A stretch of DNA of 64,000 nt from Nyssa sinensis (taxonomy: Eukaryota; Streptophyta; Magnoliopsida; Cornales; Nyssaceae), in NCBI GenBank assembly GCA_008638375.1, contig CM018038.1:11789740-11853739 (forward strand), given 5' to 3'. The translations under genes were made by a program, and so were the position numbers. Of this stretch, positions 46,582-59,940 are shown piece by piece. The notes beneath the pieces are model-generated. The model saw only the letters and a program-made list of their open reading frames with translations. It did no database searches and was not told the DNA's origin. How positions within the stretch are numbered: the first letter of the stretch is position 1; each line of letters starts with the position of its first letter.

Positions 46582-46796
46582 CTAAAGCTTAATATAACCA
46601 TTCTTGATCATCCACTCAAGACTCCAATGGTTATTGACATTCCTTAGAGTCCAATAAGCCCATCCAAATGTGGCACGCCCATACACTTCTAATTGAGCCT
46701 TTGCAAATCTTTGGTAATCCTCTTTTGTTGCTCCCCTTACTTGCCACTCAGCCACCCATTCTCCTGCAATTTACAATTAGGTTATTGATCTCACAT

Positions 46797-46832
<36 letters not shown>

Positions 46833-49800
46833 GAAAACAAAACTATTAAAAATAACATGGATACATACCAACAAAAGTAAGGGGACCATTTGAAGTAGTT
46901 ACTTGATTCAACTGAGTTGATCGGTTGGTATTGATGAAGTCAATATTCTGTTGAACTGTCATGCTGTTAAAAACATCAGAAAATAGGTTGTAATAATGGA
47001 TATCAATGACCGATCCCTGCATGCCACTGGCCAGAGGGAAGAGCTCTTTCGGATCAGCCGGTCCTAACCGATTTGACATCACCACATAAGCTGTTGAGGA
47101 ATGCTTGCGAACAGCATCATAACCGGCACTGTAATACTTGGTCAGCCTCTCTAGAGATACTCCGGGTGAGAGAGGCTCATTGATCAGCTCGACCGCATAA
47201 AGGCTCGGGTTCTTTGCGTACCTATGTGTACATGATTAAAATTTTAAGTACCGACTAAATTGCTATCTATCACATTGATGATCAATTGTCTTAGATGCAT
47301 ACACAAGACCTGTTATGCTATCTATGGTTGTACCTGGCAGTTAGGAAGTCTATAACAGAAACTGTCTCTTGAATGTTCTGGTCGGTCTGTCCCCATTCTT
47401 GAGATCCATCTCGGGATGAACTGTGCTCATAACCATTTTGAGAACCCGGTGCAGCATGTAGATCAATTATGACCTTAGTCCCATATTTTCTACACCCAAA
47501 ACACCATTGAAATAGGTTAATGAATAATTCTAACTAATATGTTTGGTAATTTGTGGTCTTGATTAAGTTTGTTGTGAGAAATAAGTTTTGATTATTCATT
47601 AACCTATTTCAATATTATTATTATGGTGTTACAATGAAATTGACATAATTATGATTATATTTAATTTTGATGGGGTTGATAGTGATTGGAAATACATACT
47701 GTGCCCATGAGAAGGCATTATCCAAGGCTAGCAAGGATCCTCCAACATAAGGCGGTGGTGGTGTTGGATCACTGGCTATCCACCACCCGACCGGAATTCT
47801 CACAGCATCTATTCCATTGCTCGAAATGAACTTGAAATCATCTTCTACTATGAATGTGCTCCAGTGCTCCTGAAACCACATGCTTTTTATCAAACATCTT
47901 CTCATATTATCCATATCTTGTCATTTTTGCTTCTCCTTATTGAATTTAACAGATAATAATAATAAAGCATGTCGAAATCCATTTATTTTCATTTGACATA
48001 CCAACCAATTGAATTTGTAGCATACTTTGGGATGACCAATCTCAACCTTACCAGCCCACAAGAAGCATACTAAAAAAATTGATTAAATCTGAACTAGAGT
48101 CGCCGTGGTCAAAACTTAGCTACTAAGGGCTTATTGTCCAGCACGGGTGAAGTAGAAAATCACGGACCGCATCTATGATTTAGAGTCGAATTTATTTGCA
48201 GCATGGTCAAAATTGACAATCCGCAATTTTCTCTCTCATCCGCGCCATCAAACGGCCTTTGAGGCCTTAAAATCAGCTTTAACACTAATAATATAGATAG
48301 AACTGTCCCATGGATTCATGTCTACTCATTGAATGGAAAATTGAAGCTCTTTAATTCTTGATCTTACCTTCATAACTTGTGGTGCTTTGACTCGACCATA
48401 ACCATTAGTAACTTGAAACTCGCCTTGCAATCTCCCGGCGATTGTCATCACAAAAACTGATGGATCGTCATCTCCCCATTCGCCATCCCCTTTCGAATCA
48501 GCTGTCACAAGCTCCTCCGTCTTTACCTACAAATCAATAGTATTCTCTGAAAGATGAGCAACGCTACAATGGCCATTCATTATTTTACTGAGGATTATTG
48601 GTGCAATTCTTTTGGTTAGTTCCTTCTTTGTCTAATTTCATTTTCCAAATGTTTGTTTTTTCACTCAAAAATTAACAAAGCAATCAAATAACTTCTGCAA
48701 TGGTGTTTCCCTCATTTTCATTGCACCTATATTCTCACAATCAATAAGAGATATAGTACCAATCAATTGGGGCTAGTGCAATTAGTCATCATATTCTAAC
48801 TCCTCTTTGTTAGGAGTAGGTTGTGGGTTACCATCTTGGATATCATCTCTTCACATTAAAAAATAATGTTTTAACTCTCATTATTTTCATCACATCTTCA
48901 TCCTTTTTTTTTTTCACAAGGGATGAGATCCATTATTAGACCCATGGATCCCACTCCTTATGGGAATGATGGGATTCATTATTAAACGGGGCTAGACAAT
49001 TTTTGAAAAAGGAATTATTGAAAATTTTAGATTGGCCAAGATTTTTGGATAAAAAATAAAATAAATATAGGTAAAGATTATACTAGGCTAGAATTTTAAA
49101 GGGTTGGGCCAAAATTTTAGGTGAGAAATAAGATAAATAATGGGCACAGATTACATTGGTCCAAAATTTTAGAATAAACTAATTTTGAAAATAGCAAAAT
49201 TTTACATGTAAAAAGAAAATTCTATAGTTTGGGGCTATAACCAGGCCAACCCTTGACATCGTTCCGCTCTTGATGGAGAGAGATATTCTCTAGTGGTTCT
49301 AATACACCACGTTGTAATAAGTCTTTTTAATAATACTTTATCATATGCATTATGTACTAATTAAAAAAAATAGATCATAAATTTAAGAGATGGAGATAGA
49401 ATAAAAGGTGTGGGCTTTAAGACATAAAACATTACTCGTTAAAAAATGAGAGATTGGCACCCAAGTTTGATTTTTATTTTGGTACACTCGACATGTTGAA
49501 TGAGACCCCCCGTATGGTGTTCATTCCTTTTCTTGGTTTTTCTCCCATTGCCCTGATAATGCCGACAAACAATTGCCTAGACATAACCGGAAAAGGCCTG
49601 CTTTTTGAACCAATCTACAAAATATCTTGTTTGAATAGTTTGGCATAACTAAAATGCAAAAAACTTATTGTTATGAACTAAAAATAAATAAATAAATAAA
49701 AAATAAAAAAAAACCTGTAAGAAGGATCCATTGGGTGCTTTGATTCGAACGCGGCTCAAATCATCAGATTTTCTCACAATTTCAAACATTTCTGATGTGC

Positions 49801-50401
49801 CGGGAGTCTCTGAAACAGCTACTATATCAATCCCATTTCCAGCAGTGTCTAGCCCCACAAATTCTCTGTTAAAAACTCTAAACTGAAAAGTGGTCTCATT
49901 AATCCTCCACAACTGCACAACACAATGGAAAAAAAGAAGATAAACCCATGAGTTCAAATCAAATTATTCAGTGGAAATTTGACTAATAACAAAGTAAGTT
50001 AATTACACGAAACGTTTCCCAGCCTGAAGCAGATGTCCGATTTGCAACTATGATTGTTCCTCCACCAGCTTCGGCACAAAGATATTTTCCAACCGTTACA
50101 GATTTAAACTGGAGCCCGGTTCCATCCTAAAGAAAGTTCCAATAAGATTGGAAATTAATAAAGTACATGAAAAAGAAGGACAATGAATGAATGATACAAG
50201 TATCTGTGGACTGACCAAGAAATCTTTGTTGGGGATGGCATCGAAAAGAGAAGGTTTGATCCATCCTTCTGTAACCAGCCAGCCTCCCAAGTTAACAGCG
50301 CGAACACGAAAGCTGGGATTCACCCTCCCATAAGCAAGAGATAGCAAAGAAAAGGAAAAGATGCAGATGCAAAGTAACTTTCTTGTTGAGAATATTGCCA
50401 T
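46582..50401 (-). CDS. Glucan 1,3-beta-glucosidase-like GH5 enzyme with fascin-like domain, eight exons
   Basis: Exons (minus strand): 50216-50401, 50007-50126, 49715-49912, 48368-48526, 47700-47869, 47334-47489, 46869-47221, 46582-46763. All introns are GT-AG, all phases join, and the total of 1524 bp encodes 507 residues, the usual length. A signal peptide is seen at residues 1-25 (MAIFSTRKLLCICIFSFSLL), so the product enters the secretory pathway. VRAVNLGGWLVTEGWIKPSL begins the mature part. Residues about 65-205 form the fascin-like domain, and about 225-500 the GH5 barrel. The acid/base is Glu345 in ELINEP and the nucleophile Glu449 in GEWVAEW. The family cleaves terminal beta-1,3-glucose from glucans such as callose; the substrate here is inferred. 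The Met at 50401 is preferred over one 11 codons upstream because it starts the signal peptide. Intron 7 contains a TA microsatellite and intron 5 a hairpin. Confidence 0.95.
46800..46830. repeat. (TA)n microsatellite in GH5 intron 7
   Basis: TA run within the 105-bp last intron, close to the exon 8 acceptor side. Confidence 0.95.
47506..47613. repeat. Perfect 23-bp inverted repeat in GH5 intron 5
   Basis: Arms 47506-47528 and 47591-47613 are exact reverse complements (one arm starts attgaaatagg, the other ends cctatttcaat) around a 62-bp loop. Beyond the arms caccat and atggtg also pair after a bulge. The intron is 210 bp, so the hairpin fills half of it. Confidence 0.9.
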
Positions 50402-51347
50402 TTGATATGCCGGCCTTGAGGAGGTCACGTACATATATATATATATATATATAATTGTGTGTGTGTGTATAGATCACCTTACATATGAATCTCTAGAAAC
50501 TTTGACAAAGTAGCAGTCGAATTGAAGGTTCTTTTGTTGATTATATTGAGTGGATCATTTGTAAAGTCAGGAGTTGAAATCCTTTTAAGTTAGGCAAGAG
50601 ATTAAATCCTGAATTGCAGCGCTGAATTTTTGAGTGGTCAAAGTTTGATTGCTGTTTTAACTTTCGGTAATCAATTGTGTTACAAAATTTGACTCCATAA
50701 ACACTCCTCATTGTCACGTCATCTCCAATGGAAAGGAAAAAAAAAATTATTAAAATTGTCAGATTTTAAATGTAAAAAGTATAAATAGCAAACTTATTTT
50801 AGATAGGTCTTTTAGAGATTGTCTTAGAGAAAGTCAAGCTTAGACAATGATATATTTTATGATACAGCATAGTTACATCAGAGGGCGAAAGAAAGCAAGC
50901 CAGATAAGGGCTGCACGATATTATAGATATTATTAATTAGGAGGACCGTTTGGCCAAGTGGCAAAGGACCTTGATTTAGGCTGTGGTCCAAAGGGCATGC
51001 TTCTAATAATCATTACCTAATTTTTTTCAAGGAAGGTGAGCTAATAATGAGAAAATAGTGCGATAAATGTGTTCGGCGGAATTATAAGTTGTTTAAATTT
51101 GGTTCGTTAAAGTTAATAAATTTTAAATTTTGTTCAAATTTGACATGTTATATCTCTAATCGAAATGATACGACCCGAACTTGAGTATCTTAATTTTTTA
51201 TATAAAATTATAATACTTATCACTTTATCGAGCTGAATTTGAGTTGAACTCAATTAATTGTCAAATTTGAAAATATGTTTAAATTTTATTTTTTTTATTT
51301 TATAAGTCAATTTTAAACGAGCTTGTAATCAAGTCGATTACGTGCCA
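50402..51347. other. GH5 gene upstream region
   Basis: A TA/TG microsatellite at 50431-50470 lies immediately before the start codon and could serve as or obscure a TATA element. No other element is supported. The sequence to 51347 is AT-rich and gene-free. Confidence 0.45.
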
Positions 51348-53960
51348 TGTCACGCCCCAAATTCCAGCGAACCCGAGGCGTGAGTAACGAGACAAAGGAA
51401 AGAAAATAATAAAGAAATAAAAGATAATAATGACATTCTCATACATTCTGTACACTGTTCTGATACATACATAGGGTCTAGTCCACTTGCTTACAACATG
51501 TAAAATAAAATACAGTCTTGGGCTTATGCCCTTATACAATATCAAAAACAAAACGCCCCTTGGGCCTAACATAGTCCCAAATCAGATCATCTCCACGTCT
51601 CGTACTGCTGGGACATCATCTGAAATGTTTGCCCCTTTAAGGGGTCAGCTCAACATGCTGGTACAATATAATGCTAATGCAAGAAACAAAACTAAGGTCG
51701 TGGCATGTGCAAGTGTACAGTTATTTCTATATGGCATCTAATATCATGATGGCAGTATATGAGCAGTATATAGTATATGTACTGTATGCGTGACACACCC
51801 ATGCAACTCTATGCCACCCATGTCTCATGATACGGTCATTCTCCGCTGGCATGAGTACCGCCACGTATGTCTCGCTTCACGGTCCGGAATCCGTCAGGCT
51901 TGCGAGTACCTATTGGCCGATTTTGGGTTTTTCACCACAGGATCTGCACCCTCATAATGCAAAGCACCAAGTGCTTACCCACGCCATGTCCAAAGAATTT
52001 CACTATGCCAATATGCTCTGATCTCATCATGTCATGATGCATCTCATTCATACATAAAGCATGCCTTCAAGTACACAATTCATAATATCAACAGTTCTTC
52101 AAAGCATATTATTCACACACTACACTAACACATGCAGTATACCCATAATCATCATACAACTCAACAAGATAGCACGTAGCACATAAACATGTGAACACTC
52201 AAGCAAACATGTGAACAATCAATGCAGCAAAGCAAGTATTCCTAATCTCAATTCTATTTCTTACTTAGCACAATATATCGTACCTGTAAATCGGTCTCAA
52301 CTCAAGAAGTGCACTCGAGGTATGGTAGGATCACTGTGAAAATACTGAAGGTCAGAGCACCTTCTCCTTGCCCTTTCGCGTTCCTATAAGCATAACAGGT
52401 AATTCAGTTCATTGTCATTTGAATTTATTCTATTCATCAACTTTTATGTCTTTAATTCATAAGTTTCTATTTTGCTAATTTAGACTCCACCATTGAGTCC
52501 GGGACGTCGAAGAAACTAAGTTTAGGCTTTCATAGAATTCAATTCGGACACCTGGGTTAAAAAGGGCAAAACAGTCATTTTGCACTTTACACGTGTCCTT
52601 ACATTTCGTGACTTCTTTTCACAAATCGGACTCTACGGTTGAGTCCGGAATGTTCGAGATAATAAAGTTTCACTATTTGTTTACCTAATTCAGAGTTCGT
52701 TTGACTGTACTTTAATTCAGGGGCATTTTGGTAATTTTAAAGGTTTCTACGGGTCTTTCATTTTTTGGGACCCCGTCTCATAAAACGAACCTCACCATTG
52801 GTCTCAGAATGGTCGAAATAGTCAAAATACACTAATGACTTGTCCCATTTGGACTCCGGGATATTTTTGAATATTTAATTTATTAAATTAATTAAATTAA
52901 TTAATTAATTAATTAATTTAATTAATAATTTATTAATATTTTATTTAGGAGGGTCAAATCAGAATTATTAATAGTTGGGGGGTCAATTTATAATTTCCGT
53001 AAGTTTTGGGTTAATTTTCAATTATCAAAAGTTCAGGGGCAGAATTGTAAATTTGAATTCTCCTATTCCTAATTCGGACAGCCAAACAAGGATCAGCCTA
53101 AAACAGGGATAAGATATCCCTGTTCTTATTATTTCAGATTTTCAATTTCATAAATCCACAACCAAATAGCCCCCTTCAACTTTTTAATTTAAAACACATG
53201 GCGACACGTGGCAGGGGCGGTCCACACCCGCCCGAACCGGACCCGACTCGACCCGGTCACCCCATCTTCTTCCTCGGCTTTCCGGCAAAGCAGCAGTAGG
53301 GTTCCGGCGCCTTCTCCGGCGCCAGTGACCCATCTCCGGCGACATTTTCAACTTCTCAAAATGTATTTTTCTAGGGTTTTTCGCATAGACTCCATATCCA
53401 ACCTCCATTTCCCCCCAAAACTTACCCATCTCCACGAAATAGAGGGTCAAACCCTCGGTCAACTCTCCGGCCGAACCCTTCCCCACCATTTTTGTGACTG
53501 TTAGCCCATGGTTCAATCCCTATTTTCATTCTAAATGATTTCTGCATCTCCTAGGTTCCATTCTACATCATTTAAACCAAGTTTTTCACATAAAATGATA
53601 ACACCCATCTCCCATGACCGTGACCTGCAACCTAGGTTTTCTCCCTAGTTTCTCAACCATTTCCCTTCATTCCTTTTGCAAAATAATCCTCACAATACAC
53701 TCTTTAAGATCCCATACATCGAATAAATTATCGTGCCTTAAAAAAAATAAAACAGAAATAGCCCACTTACCAAAGATTTCGGTTTTTCTCCTCTTGGTTT
53801 GCTTCCTCTTTCCTTCTGTTCCTCTTGGTCACCTCTGCTTCTTCAGAACTCTCTCTCCCTTGCTCTCAGTCTTTCCTTCCTTCTCTTTTCTTTTCTTCCC
53901 ACTCGAGACCACCTTATGCATCACAACTCAATCTCACACGTCTCTCTCCCTCTGACCTCT
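51348..53960. mobile_element. LTR-retrotransposon-derived sequence, possibly a long (solo) LTR
   Basis: Begins TGTCACGCCCCAAATTCC, a common opening of long plant gypsy LTRs, and continues as a less AT-rich non-coding stretch. It repeatedly carries gttgagtccgg / attgagtccggg phrases (about 52490 and 52640) and attttggtaattt-type segments. 53200-53350 is GC-rich (gccggcgcc-type). It shows no gag or pol. The right boundary is uncertain, and no target-site duplication was confirmed. Confidence 0.4.
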
Positions 53961-54032
53961 ATCACCCTATATCAGCCACTTTCCTTCCCCCAAAATGCAG
54001 CTTTGCATTTAATGCAAAGCTGCTCTACTCTA

Positions 54033-54070
<38 letters not shown>

Positions 54071-54198
54071 CTCACTTCTCTCACACACTAGACACACACC
54101 AAACACACACACCCAGCCGACACTACACACCTCACACACACTGCCAAATGCATTTATATACATATACATATACATACTCATATACATGTACACAAAAT

Positions 54199-54235
<37 letters not shown>

Positions 54236-56333
54236 CTCACATCCATGCATACATGATACATATCACATATAATCACACATTCCATTTTAATAACAATAAT
54301 AATAATAAAAAAAAAAATTCAATAACCATAAAAAAAAAAATTTTTTTTTTTTTTTTCCATGTCATAACAAGCCAAATTTAAGAAGTTTGGTATGATTTAT
54401 AGCCAAAAAAAGAAAATAAAAGATAGAAAGTTAGGTTTTTCAATTTGTTTGAAAAAAGATAGAAAAAAAAGTTAAAGATTATAATATTTTACTAAGCGAA
54501 TAGAAAGATTAAAATAAGAATTCATTTATTTTAAAAAATAAGAAATAAAAACAATTAATTACCAACTCTCTTATCATTTTTCCCATCTTCCGTCACTTTA
54601 GAAAAAATAATTAAAATGCACTTAAAGAGTATACATGCGTGAATGTCTCTCAATATTTTATATCAATCTAACAATGGTATTTAAAAAGAGTATTTATTTT
54701 ATATTTTAATATATTTTTGTCTCTATTTTTTCATCACCCTATCTCTTTCTTTCTTTTCTAACTAACTTTTAGCTCCAGCGTCGGAATAAGGCAATGAGAG
54801 ACTATAGAACCCCTAAAGTTTTGAAAATTGTATTTTTTTATACAATTTAAAAAAAAAATTTAGAAGTAAACCTCTCAAAAAATTTCATATTTTTACATAA
54901 AGTTCTCTTAAATTTTAACTTTTATGTTTTTACTCCTAATTCCATGGACTGAGTCCGTCACGGTTTGGTTCCCCTCTCTCTCTTCCTGTAGGATCCAGTG
55001 CTAAATTCATTATGGTCCAATAATAACTCTTTTGTCGGAGGTCAAAAAATATTGTATTAAAAATAAAGTGATAATTAAGATGAATATCTCATCTCCTACG
55101 ATCACACTTAGAAATGCTCTTAGGATAAGAATGGAGTCTGTGTTATTAGTGGAGTTTGTGCTAATTCAGCGTGATCAAGATAATGGCGGGGTGGTGGTTG
55201 AACCAACAAATGAGATTCATAGTGAAGTTGAGTAGATGAATCCATTTATGGCTCTACTGCTAATAAGAGAAGTACTTGATGGATTCCTACCAACAATTCC
55301 ACCCAAAACAAAGAAGATTAAACTTGGTGTTTCTTCATTAAGCTTTTTAATCAACCTTACTTATGACTTTGACATGCCTCATTTTGAGTTTCAGTATTCA
55401 AGAATCTAAGAACTTCTCCGGCATGGATTTTTCTTTTTTATATACAATTTATGCCTAGTTTAAATGATTGCCGGAAAATGAAAAACATTATCATATGATC
55501 TTTTGTACAAAATTTCAAAGTTACGAGTGACGGTTGTACAGCATAAATTGATAATTACAACTCTAAAATGTCAAATATATTTTTCAAGTGGTGTAAATTA
55601 AGGGTTGAAATAATTGACTTGAAAAGTCTCCTCAATAAATAAAAAAAAAAAAAGGGTCGAATTTGGGAAGAGAAATGGATATTACTTGCTCCAAAAAAGT
55701 CAATAGTATTTATTTTTCAAGGGATGAACAATTAAGAGTTGAAATAAAAGATGGAAAAAGTTTCCTCTTATTTGAAAAAGTCTGCTCTTTTTGCTAGCTC
55801 CCTCTTAACTAGATAATACTCATCATATGTTTGGGAAAACCATTACTATTTTTTTTTCACAATAAAATAATATATATATATATATATTAATTTCATTAGA
55901 AATATATTTATAAAAAATGATTTTTATTCCAATTGCAAGTCGTCTAGATTCATGGAAAATATAAACTACCTCTAAAATTGTAATAAAAACATTTAATTTC
56001 AGATTGTCTAATATAAAAATGATTGTGCCGGTACATGAAAAATGGTCTTTGACAATTTGAATTTGAATTTGAATCATATCAAATCAAATCCAAAATACTT
56101 AAAACCATATCTTATTTGATTACAATCGAATCTTATAATATAAATTGGGATTTAAACTATTCGAATCGCAATTAGTTTTGCAATTAAATCTTAATTAGAT
56201 TCAATTTGAATCAAAATTATATTAGAAACAATTATTTAATGAGATAATTAGACCATGTCGTCATGTATGATGTAGCAGCGCCCCCAACATGTGCATTCAA
56301 CATTTGACAATCAAGCTCCAAGTCAACAAAAAG
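53961..56333. other. Gene-free stretch with microsatellites
   Basis: TA microsatellites at 54033-54070 and 54203-54231, CA-rich sequence at 54083-54145, and A/T homopolymers at 54300-54358. A 67-codon plus frame at 55032-55235 has no recognised motif. Confidence 0.5.
54033..54231. repeat. Two (TA)n microsatellites with CA-rich spacer
   Basis: TA tracts at both ends with CA- and ATAC-rich sequence between them. All open frames here on both strands are repeat artefacts. Confidence 0.9.
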
Positions 56334-56858
56334 TTTAGGAAAAAATATAAAAAATCTCTAAAATAAATTTTTGAATTCAAAAAGTCAATAATACATTTTT
56401 TTTTTCAAATAAAAGATTTAAAAAGAAATTTTTAATACAAAAAAAAAATTCAATTATTAACTTTCATCTTAACACTGTTAAAAATATTATTAATTAAAGT
56501 ACAATAGTCTTCATGAGACAATTTAAGAAACAATATTAAAATATATATATAAAATAACTTCTTCAATTCAAAAAAAGTATAATATTTTATGAAGTAAAAA
56601 AATTTTTTTAGGTCATTTAAATATATAAAAAAAGTTATGTTTTTTTTTAATTAAATAATTTATTTTATAAACTATTTAGTATTTTTAAAATATATATTGA
56701 ATGTTATTTTAGTCTAATTATTAAATTTTTTAACTGTATTAAGATAAAAGATAATAATTAAATTTTTTTTATATTAAATTGTTTGTTTGGATTTTTAAGA
56801 CAGACTTTTTGGATTGAAAAAATCTATTTTAAGAGTTTTTTAGTATTTTTTTCCTAAA
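56334..56858. mobile_element. Fold-back MITE-like element, second copy
   Basis: The ends TTTAGGAAAAA and TTTTTCCTAAA are exact inverted repeats. The arms pair imperfectly over about 250 bases each. It is the same family as 1813-2347 (shared tctaaaataaa, ttttttagtattttt and tattttagtctaat phrases). There is no coding capacity and no evident target-site duplication. Confidence 0.65.
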
Positions 56859-56954
56859 TTATCTCACATGTGCATATTTGAAGGAATTTAGTTAGGGTAT
56901 CACGCCAAATTAGAAGAATGACAAGATAGAAGATACATAATAACTTGTCCAAAA

Positions 56955-56994
<40 letters not shown>

Positions 56995-58484
56995 ATTTTT
57001 GCTTTGACAACACTTAATTAGACAATTAGAAAATCATTAGTCAAAACTAGGGCTTTATGCCAGAATTTAGTCTTAGTGGGGGCAATTTAAAAATTATTTA
57101 TAAAAGTTAACAGCTACTTAAATGTATTTTCTAATAACTCGTCTATTTTTTTAGACATTACATCGTTGGATTTTCTCAAAGAAATTAATAAATGCTGAAA
57201 ATAAATAAATATCCTTTGTGACATAAACCTCCAATGGTGTATCTATGTACCCTTTTACTCTTAGAAGTTTTCTTGTCATCCCTGTAAAAGAAACTCAAGA
57301 CTACCCACATTTTGACCAACATCAAACCCACCTGCGAATCTCAATTCACACACACTAGCCATTACTTTTTCCATCGAAGCAACGAAAGAAAACATGGAGA
57401 AAGACACGACAAGCTTGATGATGACCAATTGCAAATTGATAAATTTTGAAGAGCATTCACAATTTTTCTTTTATAAGCTCATAGCGGCGATAGGGTGCTT
57501 CTCCGGATATCCTTCACCTTCATCAATGGGGTATAATTGCTGTTAAGGGAAGCCCTTATCTTCTCTTCTCGACACCAATTTTTCCGGTGAACCTTTTTGA
57601 AATGAATGACAGTTTTGCGTGTGAATAGCCGGATAGAGAGAAGATAAGACAAAACATGTGACATCATTTCGGTTGGGATAAGGGGGCAAGTTTTAAATTT
57701 ATTTACTTTGAAAATTTACAAAAATTTAAATGGACCTCGTTTTTTTAGAAGAATGCAGTGGGGGCACCTGCCCCAGTGCCCCCCATGGCCGATCCACCCC
57801 TGGCTTTTTGTCATTCAGATGCACCTTAATGTGATGTTATGTTAAGATGGTTGAATAAGATAAATATTATTTTATTTTATGTATAATATTTTTTATTAAA
57901 TTAAATATTTATATCTTGCAAATTATTTATATTTTAAGGGAATAATGGTATTAGAATTATTCTATCTTACTGGAACAAAAATATAATATCAAGTCATAAA
58001 AAAAAAGAATTTACAATGTTACAATATAGAGAGACGAAGACGTCGAAGAGTCAAGTTAAAAATTAAAAAGTCATATTTTTTTTTTCTTTTTTTCATTGTT
58101 CAAAACTTTTTGAATTGTTCCAAATTTTTTAATGTATTTTTTTGTATTAATAAATGAACTATTATATATATGTATGTATATGCATGCATGTAATTATTGA
58201 TTTGAATGATTTTTAACAATACGATTTTTTTGAGTCACTTCGAAAGTCAGAGCTTATTATATTTTGAATAATGTTTGTACAAGAATATCGTAAAATATTA
58301 TGATTATGATTATTATTATTATTAGATTTTGTAGTTGATTTGTAAATAAAATTTTAATTTTAGATATCTCGTATGCATATATTTAAAAAATAAATAAATG
58401 ATTTTCATAAAAAGAGTTTAAATATATTTGACCATATGTTATATATAAATTGTTTAAAAATTGTATATAATAAATAAATATACA

Positions 58485-58515
<31 letters not shown>

Positions 58516-59896
58516 TATAAAAAGTTGGAAGTCTATAACAGGAAATGTGCAGTAGGATATGGATGAAATTAATGAGAATTATTAAGGGTATGCTGGTAAA
58601 ATAGGGGATGGCATAACCGTAATTAAAAGAAAAAACACTAAGGACAAACATGTGACTGTGCAATCCATGCCAGAATTACGGGTCGTCGACATAGGCCAAG
58701 CCCACTTCGGGCGTGCAGCAGTCGGAGGCCCTCTTTTGCTTGGCCCGCCAAACGATTTGCCTTGGCCCAAAACGTGAAAGCAGACTACCAAACGCCGAAT
58801 GCGCCTCTTCAAGTGTGAACCAACTTGCTCTTAATCATATTAAACGTTGAAAATTATGGAACTTTTACATCCGCTTGGATGGAGAGAGTTGGAAGGAAAA
58901 AAAAAAAAAAGAGAAAGAATTAGAATTAATAGAGGGATTTCTTTACCCTTATTTAACCAATTTTACTCTCATTTCAAAATTAGAAAGAGACAGAAGGGAA
59001 GAGTTAGAGAGTTCTGAATTACACGTTTTGTCTTTATTTTTAAAAATAAGTAAATTTTTATTTTATTTTTTATATTTACATAATAAAACATCGCATTTCC
59101 TTTCATTTCTATTTTCTATATTTTCCAAATAATATGATAGTATTACATTATTTTTTTTTTTTCGTTAGCTATCAAGGAGCATGAAGACGAATTACATTCT
59201 CCTTTCTATCACATTCAATGTTAGTCTCACATCCCCTTTCCAAATGACAGATCTAAAAAATTTAGTTAAGAAAGGGAGATTAAATTAAAAATATTAAAAT
59301 TTAAGAAGATTCATAAGAATATAGAAAAAAAAATATTAAGAGAAGTCATATTTTGTTAAAATATTTTAATAAAATTAGTGATAAAAATATAATATCAAAA
59401 TTTTTAAGTGGCATGGCCCCCATTTGTCCTCATTTAGATCTGCCAATGCCCTCTTCCTCTTACTCATCTAAGCACAATGTTAAGTTTTTTATTAATGGTC
59501 GTGTTATGATTGAGCAGGATGTGTTATTTCGTGTTATAATTAAACAGAATATATTATCTTGTGTTTAACTTTTTTATTTAAGTTCCGTTTTACAGAACAA
59601 TTACACCACTATTATTAACATTATGACTAAAGTTTTTGAGAGGAAATTCCCGTTCTTGCCACTAATTTCAAACACCGGCTGCTGGCTCAAACACTCTCTT
59701 AGTTTCTTATATGAACAAAATTAATGTAAAAGAAAGTAAAACATAAGAAAAACAAATGAAAGGAATTCCAAACATGCTATCATAGGTCCCTGCACGAGAA
59801 TCCTATCATAGGAGCAAGAGATTAATGTTTTTATAATATAAATTCAGATGCAGGACGTGTTGGAACAGCAAAGTAGCCAAGAAATGGGAGGACACC

Positions 59897-59940
<44 letters not shown>

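Noticed and set aside
50431..50470. TA microsatellite as the GH5 TATA box
   Set aside because: It sits only 30-70 bases from the start codon, so transcription would begin almost at the ATG; this cannot be decided from sequence.
53184..53516. Arg-rich and Pro-rich ORFs on opposite strands in a GC-rich patch
   Set aside because: No domain, overlapping frames, and location in LTR-like DNA; local composition explains the open frames.
54140..54146. tgcca as the right target-site duplication of the 51348 LTR-like block
   Set aside because: It does not follow a clean CA end, and a 5-base match by chance is likely in this CA-rich region.
53799..54381. Several overlapping ORFs on both strands
   Set aside because: They are built from TA, CA and CT microsatellite translation (Tyr-Ile and Ser-Leu runs).
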